The notes under the pieces are model-generated. The model had not been told where the DNA came from. It saw nothing but the letters and a program-made list of their open reading frames with translations, and ran no database searches. DNA of 64,000 nt from contig NZ_JAKMCR010000004.1 in assembly GCF_022662175.1 (NCBI RefSeq), forward strand, positions 62,001 through 126,000, in the 5' to 3' direction. The translations under genes were made by a program, and so were the position numbers. This DNA comes from Aestuariivivens marinum. Its GTDB lineage: Bacteria > Bacteroidota > Bacteroidia > Flavobacteriales > Flavobacteriaceae. Of this stretch, positions 62,212 to 64,000 are shown in pieces (the stretch's first letter is position 1; each line of letters starts with the position of its first letter).

Positions 62212-63804
62212 ATGACAAGAGTACAATTGTTTAGTTTGTTATTTATCACCACATTATTTTTTCAAATGTGTAAGCCCAAGGATACATTGGTGATGAATCA
62301 ACATAATAAGCACGTTTCAATTGAAGGGCAAAATTTCATTGATTCTTTAGGCAGGACTTTAACTCTACATGGCATTAGCGTGTGTAACAAAGACCCCAAA
62401 ACCAACTATTTAGGACATATTACTCCCGAAGAATTTAAAATGTTTAAAGAATGGGGTTTTAATGTTATTAGATTGGGTATTATATGGGATGGTTTAGAAC
62501 CAGAACCAGGAGTCTATAACCAGGAGTATCTTAAAGGGATAGATGACATGATCCAATGGGCAACCGACAATGATTTGTATGTTTTTCTGGATATGCACCA
62601 AGATTTGTTTAGTGTCGATTTTAGTGATGGTGCGCCCTCTTGGGCTACAATAACCAATGATCTGCCACATCTTACAGGCGATGTTTGGAGTGAGGCTTAT
62701 CTAATAAGCCCTGCCGTACAAACGGCATTTGATAATTTTTGGGCTAATACTCCTGCACCTGATGGTGTAGGCATCCAAGATCATTATTTAAACCTATGGA
62801 AGTATTTGGCAGAACGCTACAAGGACAACACAAGAGTAATTGGTTTTGATGTGATGAACGAACCGTTTATGGGGTCAGAGGCCAATAAAATTACACCATT
62901 GCTTTTAGAGTCCTATGCAAAATTGTTGGCTGAACAAACAGGAGAAGCCCCACCTTCATTGGAAGAAGTGATGCATTTGTGGAATACTAATAAAATGGAG
63001 GTTTTAGGATCGCTATCCGATAAAGAAACCTATAAAAAATGGTTGGATGTTATCTATGAGGTTAATGCAGTTTTTGAAAGAGGTACGTTGACTGCATTTT
63101 ACCAAAAAGCGAGAGATGAAATCCGTAAGGTTAATAAACACCATATTATTTTTACCGAGCACAGCTATTTCACCAACATGGGATTGGTAGGTGCACTTGG
63201 AGAAATTGTTGATGAAAATGGACAAAAAGACCCTTTAGTGGCTTATGCCGCGCATGGTTACGATTTAGTGGTCGATACCGATGCGCTTACTTTAGGAAGC
63301 AACGATCGTGTGGAACTCATTTTTGAGCGTATCGCACAAACCGGACAACGGTTAGAAGTGCCAGTTTTAATAGGTGAGTGGGGGGCTTTACATGGAAAGT
63401 CGCCTGAATTAATTCCAACAGCAAACTTTTTGCTCAACCAGTTTAATAAGCATGGCTTTAGCGATGCCTTTTGGGCTTATGGAAAATTTTTATTGGATGC
63501 CTCTTTTCTTGATGTGTTAAAGAAGCCATACCTTGTTGAAACTTCGGGGGTTTTGGAAAACTATAGTTTTGATTATGAGTTAGGAACCTTTAACTGCACT
63601 TGGCACGAAGATGAAGCAATTACAGCGCCAACACGAATTTATGTGTCTGATATAAGTAAGCTAAATAAAGATACCCTGCAATTGACCCCTGAAATTGAAG
63701 GGGTTTCTATAGAGGAAATGGAACATTCAAAGGCAGGTCATTTGGTTATTCCAGCAAGTGGAAAAAAATTGGAACGAAAACTCACATTTACTTTAATCAA
63801 ATGA
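62212..63804 (+). CDS. GH5 endoglycoceramidase-like glycosidase
   Basis: A 530-residue exported GH5 protein. The barrel has LTLHGISVCNKDPK, FNVIRLGIIWDGLEPEPGVY, LDMHQDLFSVDFSDGAPSW, the acid/base Glu in GFDVMNEPF and the nucleophile Glu in VLIGEWGALHG. The DMHQDxxS and WDGLEPxPGxY motifs are those of endoglycoceramidases, which cut the link between an oligosaccharide and ceramide, or of related GH5 enzymes that cut other lipid- or aryl-linked glycans. A small beta domain follows from about 440. The leader ends FFQMC, a poor lipobox (Met before Cys), so membrane anchoring is uncertain. Confidence 0.82.
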   Translation: MTRVQLFSLLFITTLFFQMCKPKDTLVMNQHNKHVSIEGQNFIDSLGRTLTLHGISVCNKDPKTNYLGHITPEEFKMFKEWGFNVIRLGIIWDGLEPEPGVYNQEYLKGIDDMIQWATDNDLYVFLDMHQDLFSVDFSDGAPSWATITNDLPHLTGDVWSEAYLISPAVQTAFDNFWANTPAPDGVGIQDHYLNLWKYLAERYKDNTRVIGFDVMNEPFMGSEANKITPLLLESYAKLLAEQTGEAPPSLEEVMHLWNTNKMEVLGSLSDKETYKKWLDVIYEVNAVFERGTLTAFYQKARDEIRKVNKHHIIFTEHSYFTNMGLVGALGEIVDENGQKDPLVAYAAHGYDLVVDTDALTLGSNDRVELIFERIAQTGQRLEVPVLIGEWGALHGKSPELIPTANFLLNQFNKHGFSDAFWAYGKFLLDASFLDVLKKPYLVETSGVLENYSFDYELGTFNCTWHEDEAITAPTRIYVSDISKLNKDTLQLTPEIEGVSIEEMEHSKAGHLVIPASGKKLERKLTFTLIK

Positions 63805-63856
63805 TTATAAAAGGTAAAAACTTACCTAATAGAACAAAAAAATAAAAGAAGAGAAT

Positions 63857-64000
63857 ATGAAAGAATTAATGTCACGGCTAATTGCCCTTTCTATGGTAAT
63901 GTGTACTGCACAACAGATAATTGCACAAACTGAACTTAAATATAATGTTGCAGAAACCCCTTGGGAAGCTGGCTTTGGTAATCATAGGGCCATTGTTGAG
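63857..64000 (+). CDS. Start of an exported protein (cut by window edge)
   Basis: The first 48 residues are visible: a signal peptide MKELMSRLIALSMVMCTAQQ-type ending at about residue 23 (IIAQ), then ETPWEAGFGNHRAIVE. The GFGNHRA stretch is like the start of some exported sugar-acting proteins of Bacteroidota (DUF6298-type), but too little is present to name it. It begins 53 bases after the GH5 stop, in the same direction, so it probably belongs to the same operon. Confidence 0.55.
   Translation, partial: MKELMSRLIALSMVMCTAQQIIAQTELKYNVAETPWEAGFGNHRAIVE

Overview
The window is AT-rich DNA from a member of the Bacteroidota, most likely a marine or host-associated Flavobacteriaceae-type glycan degrader. 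The evidence is two SusC/SusD pairs, an ECF sigma/FecR/STN-SusC trans-envelope switch, lipoprotein signal peptides on nearly every glycosidase, TTTG-N~20-TAnnTTTG promoters, and a short inverted-repeat element of the kind scattered through flavobacterial intergenic DNA. Almost the whole window is one large carbohydrate-utilisation island. I see no transposase, prophage, CRISPR array, rRNA or tRNA.

Layout. (a) 1-4922, minus strand: a tight operon of a RhaT-like permease, a solute-binding-type protein without signal peptide, two paralogous class III CoA-transferases and a second solute-binding-type protein cut by the window edge. A divergent IclR regulator (5043-5822) faces it across an AT-rich palindrome. 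(b) 6072-26478, plus strand: SusC/SusD pair 1, an ASPIC/FG-GAP lipoprotein, a GH95-like enzyme, an unclassified TIM-barrel glycosidase-like lipoprotein, a GH20, an RraA-like aldolase, a split UxaA-type dehydratase, a FucP-like permease and a GH29 alpha-L-fucosidase. (c) 26479-36285: a decayed AraC fragment, a LacI regulator with a perfect operator at its own start, a GH38-type alpha-mannosidase, a sugar porter, a cupin, an SDR, a beta-propeller lactonase and a mannonate dehydratase. (d) 36399-41238: a large exported MG2-type protein, an outer-membrane barrel and an AraC regulator. (e) 41361-48514: a second RraA, SDR, enolase-superfamily dehydratase, NTF2-RidA fusion, creatininase-family hydrolase, second sugar porter and a Tat-exported Gfo/Idh/MocA protein. 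(f) 48697-51957: a GH89 alpha-N-acetylglucosaminidase directly abutting an HGSNAT-like membrane acetyltransferase. (g) 52026-64000: ECF sigma, FecR, STN-type SusC and SusD pair 2, a second GH89, a GH5 endoglycoceramidase-like enzyme and the start of another exported protein.

How it fits together (inference). The exo-enzymes point to a heteroglycan carrying alpha-GlcNAc (two GH89), beta-HexNAc (GH20), alpha-L-fucose or L-galactose (GH29, GH95-like) and alpha-mannose (GH38), with a GH5 that may cut near a lipid or internal linkage. Monosaccharides would enter through FucP-, RhaT- and XylE-type porters. The catabolic genes then look oxidative and non-phosphorylative: dehydrogenase, lactonase, dehydratase of three different folds (UxaA, UxuA, enolase superfamily), then RraA-type aldolase. 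No sugar kinase and no sulfatase is present in the window.

The points most worth a second look are the one-to-one pairing of leaderless solute-binding proteins with CaiB-type CoA-transferases, the bacterial pairing of NAGLU-type and HGSNAT-type genes (the same two activities that act in sequence in lysosomal heparan sulfate breakdown), the putative mannose-oxidation operon, the NTF2-RidA fusion, the altered active-site residues in the GH95-like protein, and the AraC gene fragment at 26501-26720, a degraded relative of the intact gene at 40363-41238.
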